A stretch of DNA of 64,000 bases from positions 302,053-366,052 of the forward strand of contig JXTC01000036.1 in the NCBI GenBank assembly GCA_002914845.1, in the 5' to 3' direction. Position 1 is the first letter of the stretch; each line of letters opens with the position of its first letter. This stretch comes from Trema orientale (taxonomy: Eukaryota > Streptophyta > Magnoliopsida > Rosales > Cannabaceae). The notes beneath the pieces were generated by a model that worked only from the letters and a program-made list of their open reading frames with translations, searched no databases and was not told the origin of the DNA. A program made the position numbers and the translations under genes. This document shows, piece after piece, positions 24,206-37,100 of this stretch.

Positions 24206-25043
24206 TTGCTTCAACATACATACTACACATAATAAATACAAAAATATACTATTTTAAGTTGGATATGCAATTTCTCTCTTGATTTTCATAAATAATTAAA
24301 GTGAAATGATTTTTGTTAATAATTATTTTTTTATCCTATTTCTTTTTTTCTATTTTTATTTTTTGTTTTCTTCACCCACCACTCTTTTTTTTTTTTTTTT
24401 GTAGAAATTAGTATTTGTTGCAAATAAGGGTATTTGGTCTTTTCATATATTAAATTGACTAAATTAGACTAAGAAGTGAAATTTGTAATGATATGGTATC
24501 CAATGAGATATTTTTATCTTCAAAAGAAAAAAATCCAATGATATATTTTGTTAGTTTTGAAACCGAAGAGATAAATCGAATAATTACCAAGTCCATGAGA
24601 TAAGTATAATTTGACTACTTTTTTACATATCCCATACCACATTTTCTTGTCGAACAGAAAGATGCAATGAATTTTGAATAAGGTATACCAACGCCTGTGA
24701 ACCTTATTCGGTAAGTCTTTAAATTCTAAGTAATAGATAATCAGAATTGGTATATACACAAAACACAAATGTAATTTTGTCCAAATTTGGTGTGACAGCA
24801 ACATCGAACCTGGTTGGAAACTTGGAATGAACCATTTTACTTTCTCGAAAAGAAAATCTGTCCATTCATGAATAAACCAAATAGTAATCGCAATATTATA
24901 CTTCTCTACATAAAATTTCCTCTCACACGAGCAATTCTCAATGTACCCATATTTTAAGGATGACCTACCTTTTTTCAGGAAAATCATTTTGGCCTTCATC
25001 ATGAGTATCAAAATTACCTATAACAATATTAAAATTAAGGTTG
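24206..25043. other. Intergenic, no gene recognised
   Basis: An open frame of 163 codons on the minus strand (25011-24520) has no recognisable motif and ends in low-complexity sequence; not called as a gene. Confidence 0.4.
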
Positions 25044-25052
25044 GTTCGAATC

Positions 25053-25458
25053 AATGGCGGAGTCACATTTGGCCCAGAGGCAGCTTCTTTTGGAAAAAAA
25101 CAACATTATTATGTAATATATTTTTTTAAAAAAATTAGTCTTTAACCTTCTTTTGTTATAAAATTTTATATTTGATCCCCTAAAATTTTGGGTTAGGTAA
25201 TTCTACATTAGTGAAACCCATTTTGTGAAATTCATTTTATTATTTTCTTAAGTGAAGTTCATTTTTTCATTTTATTTTATCATTTGTGAAGCCTATTTTC
25301 TATTCTCCTTAAAGTGTGCACCCTGCTCGTCCATAAAAAAATTAATTAGAAATTATCAAAATTTTATACTAGATATTAAAAAAAAAAAAAACATATGTAG
25401 TCTAAATTCTGCACCCCTGACCCTGGACTGAAATCTTGAAATCCTTGCTCCGCCGCTT
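25053..25458. mobile_element. Non-autonomous Mutator-like MITE with 9-bp target duplication
   Basis: The 406-bp element is flanked by the perfect 9-bp direct repeat GTTCGAATC at 25044-25052 and 25459-25467. Its ends are imperfect inverted repeats (AATGGCGGAG at the left, CTCCGCCGCTT at the right). There is no coding capacity. A 9-bp duplication is the hallmark of Mutator-like elements (family knowledge). Confidence 0.75.
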
Positions 25459-25467
25459 GTTCGAATC

Positions 25468-27187
25468 CTATGACAATTTTTAGTCTTTGGAGATTAGTAA
25501 TCTAACAAATATCAATATGAAATAGTGGTTGCAAATATAACTTTAAAACGTGAATGGGCCTAAGTTCAAAATTTACTCTAGCTAGAAAAAAGAGAGAAAA
25601 AAGAGAAAATTCCCATATTATTGAAGCAACTCCTCGAAATATGCCATAAAATCCACTTTTAAAGGGAAGATGATGATGAATGCTGCGAGAATCGTGCACT
25701 TGATTTTCTTGAATTAATTTCAGATGATCGTTTCGTGACACATGGTATTTTGTATCTTGCGAAAGATTTGTTAGCTTTAACCCATAAAAATTGAAAGGAT
25801 AATAAAAGAAAGCAAAACTCAACCATATTAAATGTCCCACTTCTACTTTTCGTTGGTTTCTTTCTTTTAGTTGGCGAATTTTTCGGTTATTTTATTTTAT
25901 TTTATTTTATTTTTTATCTTTATTTTTATTTAATTATTTATTATTGTTATTATTTTTTTTTTTTTGGATTTTCAGAAGATGGAGTATACGCCAACCTTTC
26001 AAGACACAAAGGGCCACGAATATATAACACCAAAAATAAAAAATAAAAAAGACACAATTATACATAATATAAGTGCTATTAAATCTCATATATTTCCAAA
26101 ATAAAAACACTAGCTTTTATTTATCTACGCTAAGAATATTATTAAAATTTTGGTGCATTAATTTTATCGTCTGCCAAATTACCATAATAAACTACAAATT
26201 TACAATCTGGGCGTAGAGTGAAATAGCAAACGGAATCAAGTGAATAGATTCTTATTAATTATTAAAGCGCTAATTAAATTTGTATCGATTCTTAGCCTAA
26301 AAAAATATTAAATATTTGAGGAGTGCAATACTCTCTCTTTTTTACTCTTATGTCTTTAACTAAGTGGACTTTACAAATAATATACTATATAGTTATAAAT
26401 ATTTAGTATCAAGTAAAAAAGACATAAAATCTTAAAAGAGAGTGAGAAAAACATATGGATACTCTTATTTTTTTGGTATTTGTCTATTAATGATTAGCCA
26501 CCCCACACCTCTTACTTTTTTAGGAAAAATTTTGGCTACACGTACTAAATAACTTGTGGTATTGAGACTCCTATATTATCTAAAAAATGGTGCTATTAAC
26601 ACTGGCTCATCCTAGAGGGAAATAGACCCGTCTAGGAGTATTTTTTTTTAATTAAAATAACCTTTTAAAAAGGACTTATTTTGAAAATTAACTTTTCTTT
26701 ATGTAACATAAATTACACAATTAATAATAATCATTGATTAGTCTTAAAATACATAATTTTATAGTCACTAATAGTTCGCCTAGGGTCACATAACACCACA
26801 ACATTACTATTAAAAGCCATTTTTCGAAACACTATTTAGAATAATTCATTTAGTCAAGATATTATTATCCATGTCAATTTCCCCATCTTAAATGGGAACA
26901 CTCCTGAGTGGACCGACTGACGGGTGCCCAAAACCCGCCACCCCAATGGGGCAGCTTCTTTTTTTTTTTTTTAACTCATTCCAAAGCAACATTACCAAAA
27001 AAAAAAAAGAAAAAAAAAAATCCAAAGCAAAGGAAAGGAGGAAGAGAAAAACGAATATCCGAATAGAATCAAATAGCCTAAGCCAGCCTTAAACAAACAA
27101 ACCCATAAGAAACGGTTACCTTACTTGCTTCTTGGTTTCCTCCCAACATTAGAATAATAGTATTCTTCCGCGTTGTGGGTCCCACTC
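25468..27187. other. Intergenic, AT-rich; upstream of the PB1 gene
   Basis: A (TTTTA)n microsatellite lies at 25890-25915 and A/T runs at 26950-26972 and 26996-27020. No gene recognised. Confidence 0.45.
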
Positions 27188-27195
27188 TGACGTCA
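27188..27195 (+). promoter_or_regulatory. TGACGTCA palindrome (bZIP/TGA-type site) in the PB1 gene promoter
   Basis: A perfect 8-bp TGACGTCA lies 22 bp upstream of the TATA box. This palindrome is the classic high-affinity site for bZIP factors of the TGA/CREB type. Use in vivo is inferred. Confidence 0.5.
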
Positions 27196-27216
27196 CCACC
27201 CCCGATTCTCCCCTCC

Positions 27217-27224
27217 TATAAATA
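27217..27224 (+). promoter_or_regulatory. TATA box of the PB1 gene
   Basis: TATAAATA is a consensus TATA element about 170 bp upstream of the ATG. It is followed by a CT-rich leader (27280-27335), as usual for plant core promoters. Confidence 0.65.
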
Positions 27225-27394
27225 CCCGACAAAAACTCTCCGCCTCGGTTTGAAACCTCAAGAGAAGCCCTCCAATACGCTCCTCTTTTCTCCTCTTCTC
27301 CTCAGAACTTTCTCTCTCCTCTCTTGTTCTCTCCCTTTTCGAACCTGAACCAGAGCTAGTACACTAGTCAAAGAGAAGAGAAGAGAAGAGAGAC

Positions 27395-28124
27395 ATGGAC
27401 CAGACCAAAGCCTCTACTGAAACCCTAAAGTTCCTCTGTAGCTACGGCGGCAAGATCCTTCCCCGTCACGGCGACGGCCAGCTCCGCTACGTCGGCGGCC
27501 TCAACCGAGTCCTCGCTGTCGATCGCTCCGTCTCCTTCGCAGGTTTGATCGATTCTCCGATTTTGAACCCTTGAGATTCTCTTCTCGCATTCGATTTCGA
27601 TTATGAATTGTTGAGTTTGATTTTGGGTTTTTGTTTAAATCGCAGAGCTGATGGTGAAGCTGGGGCAGTTTTGTGGCTTTTCCGTAAATTTGAAGTGCCA
27701 GCTGCCGGACGGAGACCTGGAGACCTTGGTCTCGATCAAGTCGGACGAGGACTTTGCGAACCTCATCGAGGAATACGATCGCGCTTCGGCCACGCGCCGT
27801 CACCTGAAGATCCGGGCGATTTTGTCGCCGCGGAAGCCTCCCAAGGAAATCTCGCCGAGTTCGAGCGTCGAGGACTTCGCCGCCTCTTTCAAATCTTCGT
27901 CCCCCGCCGCCGCCGTCAAATCCGTTCCGAGTTTCTTCGCTTCCAGAGGCTCGTCGCCTGTTAGATTCGCCGGCGGAATCCAGAGAGGAGGCTATGGAAG
28001 AGTCAGCTATTACCCGTGCCATGTTGAAGAAGGCAGGTTTTTGCATCATCATGATCATCATCATAACCATCATGGTCGTCGTCGTTATCATCATGAGGTT
28101 CCTCGCTGCTATTACTGGCAATGA
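27395..28124 (+). CDS. PB1 (octicosapeptide/Phox/Bem1p) domain protein
   Basis: Two exons, 27395-27542 and 27646-28124; 208 aa. The PB1 domain spans about residues 10-100. It opens with LKFLCSYGGKILPRHGDGQL, which carries the type II basic cluster, continues with GLNRVLAVDRSVSFAELMVKL and CQLPDGDLETLVSIKSDEDF, and has an OPCA-like acidic segment SDEDFANLIEEYD. PB1 domains pair head-to-tail through basic and acidic faces, so this protein probably acts as an adaptor. The remainder is Ser/Pro-rich with a histidine-rich tail (HHHDHHHNHHGRRRYHH) ending CYYWQ. No kinase, ARF or AUX/IAA domain is attached. It matches the group of short plant PB1-only proteins whose partners are mostly unknown. Confidence 0.9.
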
Positions 28125-30139
28125 TTCTCGAGTACTCGGAGATTTCCTCCATTGATGACGGAGTTGAAGAAATTAAAAAAGAAAAAGAAAAAGAATATAG
28201 GAGAGTAGAGATATACAGAGATAATGGCGAAGAACTAGGAGAACAACCCCCGAAAAAAAAAAAAAAAACCAGAGACGAAAATACAAGATTTTTTTTTTTG
28301 TTTTGGGCTTGAAAGTGAAAATACAGAAATTTTAGTTACTGGATTGTGAATATTAAACTTTTTATACCTCAATTTTTATGAGAAATAGTTTTTTTTTGGT
28401 GGATTCCAGGTGGTATATATGGTAATCTAATTCTTGTTATGCCTAATAAAGCCCAATTCCATAAGTAACATCAAAATTTTGACATGGTTCAGACAGAGGA
28501 TTGGGCTCAATTTTCGCCGTTAAGTTTATCGTCAATCTACGTTTACTTTAAATGGAGTCTACTGTACCGCATGTTCTACGTGCTTGACACGTAGAGATGA
28601 CTTGTTATTCCTCTGTTACTCGCGGACCAAAGCTATTAAACTGGATCGTTTACGTTCTCGACACGTGGGTCTATGTGTTACACGTGTAACTATATCTTGT
28701 TGTTTGGTCAAATGTTGTGATTATAATTAATAGTGTTTGATTTGTAATTTAATTTGCTGATTTTTTTGCAGGTCAAGCATTGTAAAGGGGGAAGAAGAAT
28801 CAGATACCTTTTTGGCTGCGGACCCCGTTGGAAGATAATTCTCAAGGAAGTAACGCCTTGCGCGTTGAGCCGACTTAATTTAACGACTGGGATATTGATT
28901 ATGAATTTAATTTAATTTAATTTGATGAATTAAAATATTAATTAAAACCGGTTAAGAAAGGAATTAGCCCAGAAAGGCAGCCGAAATTAAGAGACATTAC
29001 AAATTAATAAAATTATTAAATATTATACCTACTTGGACAATGGGCAATGGGCAATGGGCAATGGGCAATTTGCAATTTGGCCAACTTGGTCGATGCTATT
29101 CTAAATTGGTGGAGTAGGTCCCTTTTGAAGGTCTCGAAAGTTTTTCTTTCTTTAAATCAGGAAACTGGCAAATGGTATCTTAAATTAATATTCTTTTTTT
29201 TTTTTTTCCTTTAAAAAAAAAAAAAACGCTTCTTAGACACGTTTACGAATAAAACAGGCACTACTATGGCTGTACGGGGTCGTTTATCGAAAAACAAAAA
29301 AATAAAATGGCTGTATGGGGGTCAGCATCTACCGAGTACAACAGATTCGGTTCTAACTTCTGATTAACTTACATAGGTCTAGCAGCTGTATAAAAAAATT
29401 AGCTCCAATTAACTTGGGAATGTACTCAGATTCCAGGAAGTCAAATTGGTTGAAGTGCGTTAACGTGGTTGCAAATATTGTTTTTTTTCAAAATTTCAAT
29501 TATTAAAAAAGTGCTCGGAAATGTATGCATATTTGCCACATGTGATATTAGACGTGCTTAGACCTAGAAGAGGCCACAGGTATATGTTATGTAATCGAAT
29601 CAAGAAAGTCCTTAAGTTCCCCTCCCCTCCAGAAAAAAGGAATGTAAAATTAAGCTGTTAGGCTCCCATTTCATAGCTAGTAACCAAAAGGAGCTATTAA
29701 GAATAAGGACCGGGGGCTCGTTTGGGTTCAACCAACATAAAAAGCAACCGATTAATGTGGATGATGAAAAAAATAAGGGTAGTATACGAAGTGTCACCCT
29801 CCTCTAACTTAAGGAGTTCAGATGATTAGTATATCAGAGAAAGTTGCTAGTACCCTTTTCCCACCTCCAAAACCATACAACAAAGAGCTCGGAAGAGTAA
29901 CCATCCTCATTCTCCAAACCCAATACAATATGAGATAAAAGGCTTGAGCTTCCCCCTAACTGAACTCATTAAGAACCAAAATAAGAGTACCAGGCCTAAG
30001 CACTGAGCAGAACATGGAAGGATAGATCTTTTCACATGCAGAAAGCCAAGTCCAAAGGAAATAAAAACTCACATTACATAGCATTATGCAGGTCTTTTGG
30101 CCACAAAGGGAACAGGGAAGTTGCAGCATCTTCAAGTTT
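28125..30139. other. Intergenic region between PB1 gene and APC15-like gene
   Basis: Holds the PB1 3' UTR and the 3' flank of the minus-strand APC15-like gene. A 7-bp tandem repeat (CAATGGG, four copies) lies at 29037-29066. CACGTG/ACACGTG words occur near 28663 and 28680. No further gene recognised. Confidence 0.5.
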
Positions 30140-31443
30140 TCAACCAGTTTCCTGCTCGAATTCTTCACCCTCCGATTCCTCTGCGTTGTCTGCATCATCG
30201 TCATCTGCCTCATTATCATAGTCTTCTTTGTCGTTGTCATTTGTGGTTTTCCCAATCACGACCAGATTGTTATTAGTCTTTCTGATTTCATTCAGCTGCA
30301 AAATTATCCATATCAAAGTTAACAGCTAAAATACCTTACAATGGGAACACAAGTGGCCAAATAAATAAATAAAAAGTGCAAACACTCAATATGTAAAGTC
30401 TTAATCAAAAACAAATGTATGCAAGCAAAAGCATAAAGCACCCACTCTCATTAAAGAGGTCATTAGCAATTTTTAACTGTTGGATCACTATCACTTGAAA
30501 TCAACTTCCAACACATACTTGAACAACTTCAAACCAAATGAGTAATAGTGGCACCCTCTTCATATTTTACTGATCAGATTACAATCTAAACTGCATACTT
30601 AAAGGTACAAAAGAAGGAAGTGCTATTAAAATGGCCATTCTAATGAGGGAAATATGGATATCAAGAGGAAATTTTTTTTTTTTTGTAAAAAAAAAAATGA
30701 AAGCTTTCAGGCTTTGCTTCTAAACTGGGGACATTATTTTTAGACCCAACTACCTAAAGTTCTGAAGTCCTGGAATTAGCTTACATCTGTCAAAAAGCAT
30801 ACATCATATGACATTCAAACTCAGATATTTGATGCTTTAAGGCTCTAAAAACTGATCTAGTTGAGTCCCAAATCAGCTTTTTTAAATCAGAAAATCGGAT
30901 GATTTGCAACTACCTAAGAACAATTTTGCTTAATTCATTGTTTACAATTTTGTAGAATATCTTTTCCATCCCTTAAAAACTTATATCTATATAAATTACT
31001 ACTCTTCGATTTAAAAAAATCATCGTCCTTTGCAGCTGTTTATTTCAATTCAACCCAGGATTCTTTCTTAAAAGCTAGTTAATTAGAGTCCAATCCAAAA
31101 CCCCTAGACTATTCCCCCACCCACCACACCCCCCCCCCCCCAAAAAAAAAAAAACTTGAGAAAAAAGGGGTTTAAAGACTAGTAATTTTTGGGTTAATTT
31201 GCATATAAAATTTAAATAATGGATACAAATTAATCACTTGAGAAAATTAAGCATTTTATTAAATTGATATGACATAATAAGAAAGAAGGATAGAAAAACC
31301 TTATCATCATAATCGGACTCTTCCATGTTAAGGAGCAATTCTTCGCTTTGGGGCTGAGGCCACTGGGATGGCAGCAAAAACGACGTCGGAATCTTCGTCG
31401 TCGACCATGGGTATTCCGTCATGAAACCCGGGAACTGTAACAT
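30140..31443 (-). CDS. Probable anaphase-promoting complex subunit 15 (Mnd2/APC15-like)
   Basis: Two exons on the minus strand, 31443-31300 and 30295-30140, joined at AAG|CTG in phase 0 across a 1-kb intron; 99 aa. The N-terminal half is MLQFPGFMTEYPW...IPTSFLLPSQWPQPQSEELL, followed by a predicted helix and NLVVIGK. From about residue 66 the protein is almost wholly acidic (DNDKEDYDNEADDDDADNAE). This layout, a short conserved helix, a N-N-L-V-x-I-G-K motif and an acidic tail, is that of APC15, which helps the anaphase-promoting complex turn over mitotic checkpoint proteins. The assignment rests on recalled similarity and is less sure than the gene itself. Small size and the long intron make it easy to miss. 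Confidence 0.68.
30296..31299 (-). other. Single intron of the APC15-like gene
   Basis: About 1 kb, AT-rich, with poly(A)/poly(T) runs near 30670-30698 and a C-run followed by an A-run (31128-31155). No nested gene recognised. Confidence 0.5.
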
Positions 31444-32130
31444 TCTATCTCTCTCTCTCTCTCCAGAGCTCGAACGACAAGGCGCAGCAGCTGGCCCAGA
31501 AGATCCCTCAACTGAAACTCTGAAAGTACTAGCGGGTGTGTTTGGCAAGCGAGTATTACTGTGTCCCTTTATCGCTTTTCTATATCCTAGTTTTGAATTT
31601 TCCTCGTTTGCGCTCTCTCTCTCTCTCTCTCTCTCTCAATTTAAACAAAACGACCAACTCGGATTTTTCTAAAGTTAATGTTTTGAAAAAAAATTCGTTT
31701 TTTATTTGATTTTCAAGGCCATAATTTCAATTATTATTTACAAAATAAAAAGGGTAAAATTATTAGCAAAACAAAAATATAATTTACAACTTAAAAGTTC
31801 AAGCACCCATAAAATTTTTCGTGTCTCAATTTATGTTAAAGTGTTTTTTTTTTTTTGACTAAACTAGACATGGTTCAGATTTTACGTTTTTTTTTTAAAA
31901 TAATTTGTCTCTATACTTATTATACATATTAAGGTTTAGTTAGTTTGTAATTTTATTTTGGCATGTATTTGTTTTTTAAAATTGTGTAGCATATATCAAT
32001 TTAGGCCATAAATTTATGTTTAATATGTTGAATGAGTTAATTCCCAAAAAAAAAAAAAAATGCTGAACGAGTTTATTCTAATTCCTTTATGCTAAATGAA
32101 TTCGAGTTAATATAACATATATATAACGAA
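31444..32130. other. Promoter/leader of APC15-like gene and AT-rich flank
   Basis: Directly upstream of the minus-strand ATG are two CT/GA microsatellites (31449-31463 and 31613-31637). The rest is AT-rich without a gene. Confidence 0.45.
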
Positions 32131-32700
32131 TCTATATAAACAAGCTGTGCTGGCGTATAGCGTCAATCCTATTAAAAACATGTAAGCTTAGGTTTGGGTT
32201 TCTATTTTTGTAACGATTATTAGATATGTTACGTAAGTGGCTGCTTGTAACGTATCCTAGTATACTCGGGATATTAATGCTAAGTGGGATCCATATTTGA
32301 GAGTTTGTGAGCTTATGGAATATGGACTCTTTGCTAATTAAGTTATATGGAAGTACTGAGAGACTTTGGGGTATACTAGGAGTCTTTTGTAATGGTTGGT
32401 TATATGAGATATAAGCCATATAATGCTATCGTATTAGAACTAAGCATTTTATAACGAGTGTAAGGATATACTTTAGAGAGAGAGAGCTAGAGAGGCTGAG
32501 AGAGTTCTCTTGTAAATTTGGTAAAAGAGTATTTTGGATTTTTCTGGTGAACGAGTGAAACGCTTATTGATGGTAGACTCTCGTGGATGTAAGCTACATT
32601 ATATAGCTGAATAACATTAAAAGATTTATATTTTTGAATTTATGAGCATTCTCTTTATTTGTTTTGGAATTTTGGTCTTATCTTTGGAGTTATAATAAAT
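32131..32700 (+). mobile_element. Possible solo LTR of a retrotransposon
   Basis: The order of signals is LTR-like on the plus strand: an ATATAAGCCATATAA TATA-like region near 32408, a GA-rich leader (32474-32505), TTCTCTTGTAAA, and GTGGATGTAAGCTACATTATATAGCTGAA near 32584-32612, which resembles R/U5 ends of plant copia LTRs. No coding sequence is linked. Ends and target duplication were not found, so this is tentative. Confidence 0.35.
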
Positions 32701-34036
32701 TACATTAGTGATTCTAAATTCATAAGAAATAAGTTTGTTCAAGTTGTGTATAATTAATACGTAGTTACATATGAATGTTAACATAATACAAACACAACCT
32801 GTCAACATAAATTCTCACCCTAATGTCCAAATAATTAAATGAAGATATGTTATTTAAAATTTGAACCCACCTAAATAAGGATTTCAATTTTATAATTTGC
32901 AAATAAATTCCTAAAATAATATATCATCATTTACACTGGATGGAGACACCAAAATTGGACATACAATTTGTACTCAAGTCATACATCAATTAAAGGTAAT
33001 AAGATCTTTGTTTTGTGATTTTTGTCACAACATAATAGTAATACCATAGTGTATCAATATGAAGGGACTAAGTTTGAATAACGGAGATTTAAAATTTCCG
33101 TTATATGGGTTTATTTTTACATCATTATGTGTTACTAAGAAGTAATAATTTGATTTCATGTCAAAAAAACAATAATTGGAGGACAATGAATGGTAACGGT
33201 AAAGAAGAATTCAATTCTTTATGAAACTGTCTGATTTCATTTTATTAGAGAACAATTACAACAACATTCGAGGAATCTAGTTAAAAGAGTTAGCTAAGTG
33301 AGTTGGCAAAGTTATTAAATCAAATCTCCCTTGTGCTAAAGAATGAATCATTGATCGAGTAAGAGCAGTACTATGGGGGCTCAAGAGATTATATAAGAAC
33401 CACTTTACGCAAGTATAGTAATCGAAAATCAATTGGGTTGTTGGTAAAGGTCGCTATCTATGAATTAGAAAAAAATGAAACAACAAAAACACAGTTTACA
33501 CATCCTAGGTACTATGTTCCACCCACGTAAGTGAAATTTAAGCTTCCTATTAACACACGTATATCTGTTTTTTGCTGTTAAAACTCACTAAAAAAAGATT
33601 TTTTTATTCCTCACATTGAAGCCAAAGATTTCAAGGCTTCCACCTCTTGTGACTCAAACCCCAATATCGTTTCTCACTTTCTTGCCACCTTTTTTAATTC
33701 CATTTTCTATTTTAAGTTTCACGCTTTTGCCTTTCAGTCTAGAAAGTCTCAAAAACACTTGTGAAGAACAACGAGATCTAGACCAAAAAGAGTAACCATT
33801 ACACGAAAAACAAAATTCACAAGCTTTTGAACAAAGAAAGAAAGAATAAATAAATAAAGCCAGACCAATAACCTGATAAAGCTAACCGTTTTGAAGACGT
33901 AATGAGTTTCTTTGACCTTTCCTAGGCTCTAAAACGCAAACCGAAACCGACTCCTTTTGCCATGTCCACTAATCCATGTTTTCTTTCTTCTCATTCCCCT
34001 CGTGTCCATATCCCCTGCTTCCACGTTTTCTCATGC

Positions 34037-34072
<36 letters not shown>

Positions 34073-34193
34073 GGCAATAACATCAATCCCTTTCTACAAC
34101 TCTCGATCCCCATCTCAAATCTGCTCCTATTGAAGACCCCATTTGTGTTTCTTCTGACCAAAAAAAAATAAAATGTTGTAGCCTTTACTAGAT
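32701..34193. other. Intergenic; 3' part is the C2/GRAM gene promoter and leader
   Basis: AT-rich to about 33.6 kb with no gene. A (CT)n run (34041-34073) lies in the probable 5' leader of the C2/GRAM gene. Confidence 0.5.
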
Positions 34194-37100
34194 ATGAGGC
34201 TGTATGTGTATGTATTGGAAGGCCAGGACTTGCATGACAAAAACTGCTACGTGAAGCTTCAGGTGGGCAAGGAGAAATCCAAGACTAGGATTCTGAGGAA
34301 CCCCAGAAATCTGGTTTGGAATGAAGAGTTTGTTTTCAGAGTCCATGACTTGGGTGAGGAGCTTGTTGTGTCTGTCTATGTCCATGATGATGGTTCGGGT
34401 TTATTCCATGGATCAAATGGGTTAATGGGTCGGGTTCGGATACCGGTTTGGTCCGTGGTTGCTGAGGATAATCATACATTGCCACCCACATGGTTCTCTC
34501 TCGAAAAGCCAAAGAGTATAACTGGAAAACATATCATCAGCAAAGACTGCGGTTAGTCCCCCTCATTCATTTCCTATGTCTATTTTCTTTTCGTTTTGTA
34601 ACTTTAGAGAATATGGATTTGTAATTTGTTGTTCACCAATAGAATCACATTAGTTTAATAATTAGTTTACGTGTATTAGTTTAAAAGAGCTTGATGATTA
34701 AGCTTCTTCAGCGTAAATTTCTTGCTTCACGTCTTAAGGAAACATGTGTGGAAATACATTATTGGTTAAGCCCATTTGGGATAAAGAAATCTCTTTGGTG
34801 CTTTTCTGATGGACATAGGGGATGCAGTAAGTTAATTTGACTAAATTACTTGGGCAATATAAACCTATATGTATAACTTGTGGTTTTTGTTGCCACGCAT
34901 AGTTTGATGGATTTGGATATCTAAACAGTGGTGAACTGAGGCTTCTAGCGTCTTATTGAAGCTGTTTTCAGCTGAGTTGGTCAATGCTTAACGCCTTAAT
35001 TAAGAAGCTATCTCTGAGAATTGATTGAGAGTCCAATATCCAGAATATTCCTTGTCAAGGGTATCTTGGAGCAGAGTCAATCATAGTGCTCAATCTATAT
35101 CAATACACGGCAACATGGTAGACTCTATTAAGTTCATTAGAGTTTTTCCCTATTCATGCAGGAAAAATTCTTCTCACTATTTCTCTGCACGGAAAACTAG
35201 AGGAGTCTCATTACAACCACTTCATTGAAACAAATTCAAATGTCAGTATTGAGGAACCTCAAGAGGCTTCACGTGCATCATCTCAGAAGGGGGGTAGCTC
35301 CAAATCTAGGAGCCGGAAGAAAATAGGAGGAAAACACTTGGTGAAATCTATTACTAACCGTTTGGAGAAGCTCTTTCACAAGGATGAGGAAAGTTCGAAA
35401 AGTGATGAGTCTTCTTCGGAGTTTTCCAGTATAGTATCCGAACATGAGGATTCGATAGACGAAAGTTTTTGTGATTGTAGCTTTGAAGAAGCTCTTGAGA
35501 TGATGCAGTCAAAAGACAATGAACAAGAAATGCCAGAGAACTTGCGAGGGGGTGTACTAATTGATCAAGCATATGCAGTATCACCCAATGAGCTTAACAC
35601 ATTCCTTTTTGCTCCAAAGTCGCAATTTAGGAAAGATCTAGCAGAGCTTAATGGGACAACGGATACGCATGAGGAGCCATGGACATGGAGCTCAGGAGAT
35701 ATGTCATGTTTGACACGAGTTGTCTCGTACACTAAAGCTGCGACGAAGTTGGTGAAGGCTTGCAAAGCCACGGAGGAGCAAACGTATATCAGAGCAGATG
35801 GAAGGGAGTATGCTGTTTTCGTTAGCGTAAGTACACCTGAAGTTCCATACGGAAATGCCTTCAAAGTTGAGTTGCTTTACAAGATAATGCCCGGACCAGA
35901 GGTATCATCAGGGGAGGAATCCTCTCATCTTCTAATATCATGGGGAGTTAACTTCCTGCAAAGCACAATGATGAAAAATATAATAGAAGGAGGTGTTCGG
36001 CAGGGCCTGAAGGAGTCTTTTGACCAGTTTGCCAATTTGATGGCTCAAAATTTTAAGACACTGGATTCTGGAGTCTTATCTGGCAAGGATCATATCTTGG
36101 CAGCTTTGGAAACAGAACACCAGTCTGCTTTGGCACTGGCGACTGAATACTTCTGCAATATTACTGTATTTAGCACTATTTTTATGGTTTTGTATGTTCT
36201 GGTGCATATATTACTGAGTGAACACAGCCAACTACAGGGCTTGGAATTTTTCGGACTTGATTTGCCAGACAGTTTTGGGGAGCTCATCACTTGTGCAGTT
36301 TTAGTCCTTCAGTTGGAGCAGGTTTATAACATGGTCTCACACTTTGTACAAGCTAGGCTGCAAAGAGGTAGGCATGTTCTGCTACTTGGAAAGAATCCTA
36401 TCTTGTGTATAAACATCCTCATATGATGTCACTTTTGTAATTTTGTCTCAGGATTCACTTATTTTTCACATCTATTTCGACAGGATGTGATCATGGAGTC
36501 AAAGCGCAAGGCGATGGATGGGTTCTAACTGTAGCTTTGGTTGAAGGGGCGAACTTAACTTCCTTGGGGTCATCAGGTTTATCTGATCCCTATGTGGTCT
36601 TCACCTGCAACGCTAAAACGAGAACAAGCTCTGTGAAGCTCCAAACTTGTGATCCCCAATGGAATGGTGAGGGCCTCATCTGCATATAAGTCAGTCTTAC
36701 ATTTCTTCTGTACTTTTATGCATTAACTGCAAAATCTTGGAAACTTTATGCAGAGATACTTGAGTTTGATGCTATGGAAGAACCTCCATCAGTTTTAGAT
36801 GTGGAAGTATATGATTTTGATGGCCCATTTGATCAAGCTACCTCCCTTGGGCATGCTGAGATCAATTTCTTGAAACACTCATCTACTGAACTTGCAGACA
36901 TGTGGGTGCCCCTTGAAGGGAAGCTTGCTCAGTCTTCTCAGTCAAAGTTGCACTTGAGAATCTTTTTGGATAATAACAATGGAGTGGAAACAATTAAAGA
37001 TTACTTGAACAAGATGGAAAAGGAAGTTGGAAAGAAGGTAAGGAGTCGGTGTAATTTTTGCCAAGCCCCCAACTTTTGTAGTTTCAGTCTCTGTGGTGCC

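Noticed and set aside
24520..25011. 163-codon minus-strand ORF
   Set aside because: Long for this composition but no domain, and it ends in AT-rich low-complexity sequence.
27501..28121. 206-codon minus-strand ORF opposite the PB1 gene
   Set aside because: Antisense shadow crossing the PB1 intron; Arg-rich, no domain.
29037..29066. CRISPR-like or larger satellite array
   Set aside because: Only four copies of a 7-bp unit; a microsatellite.
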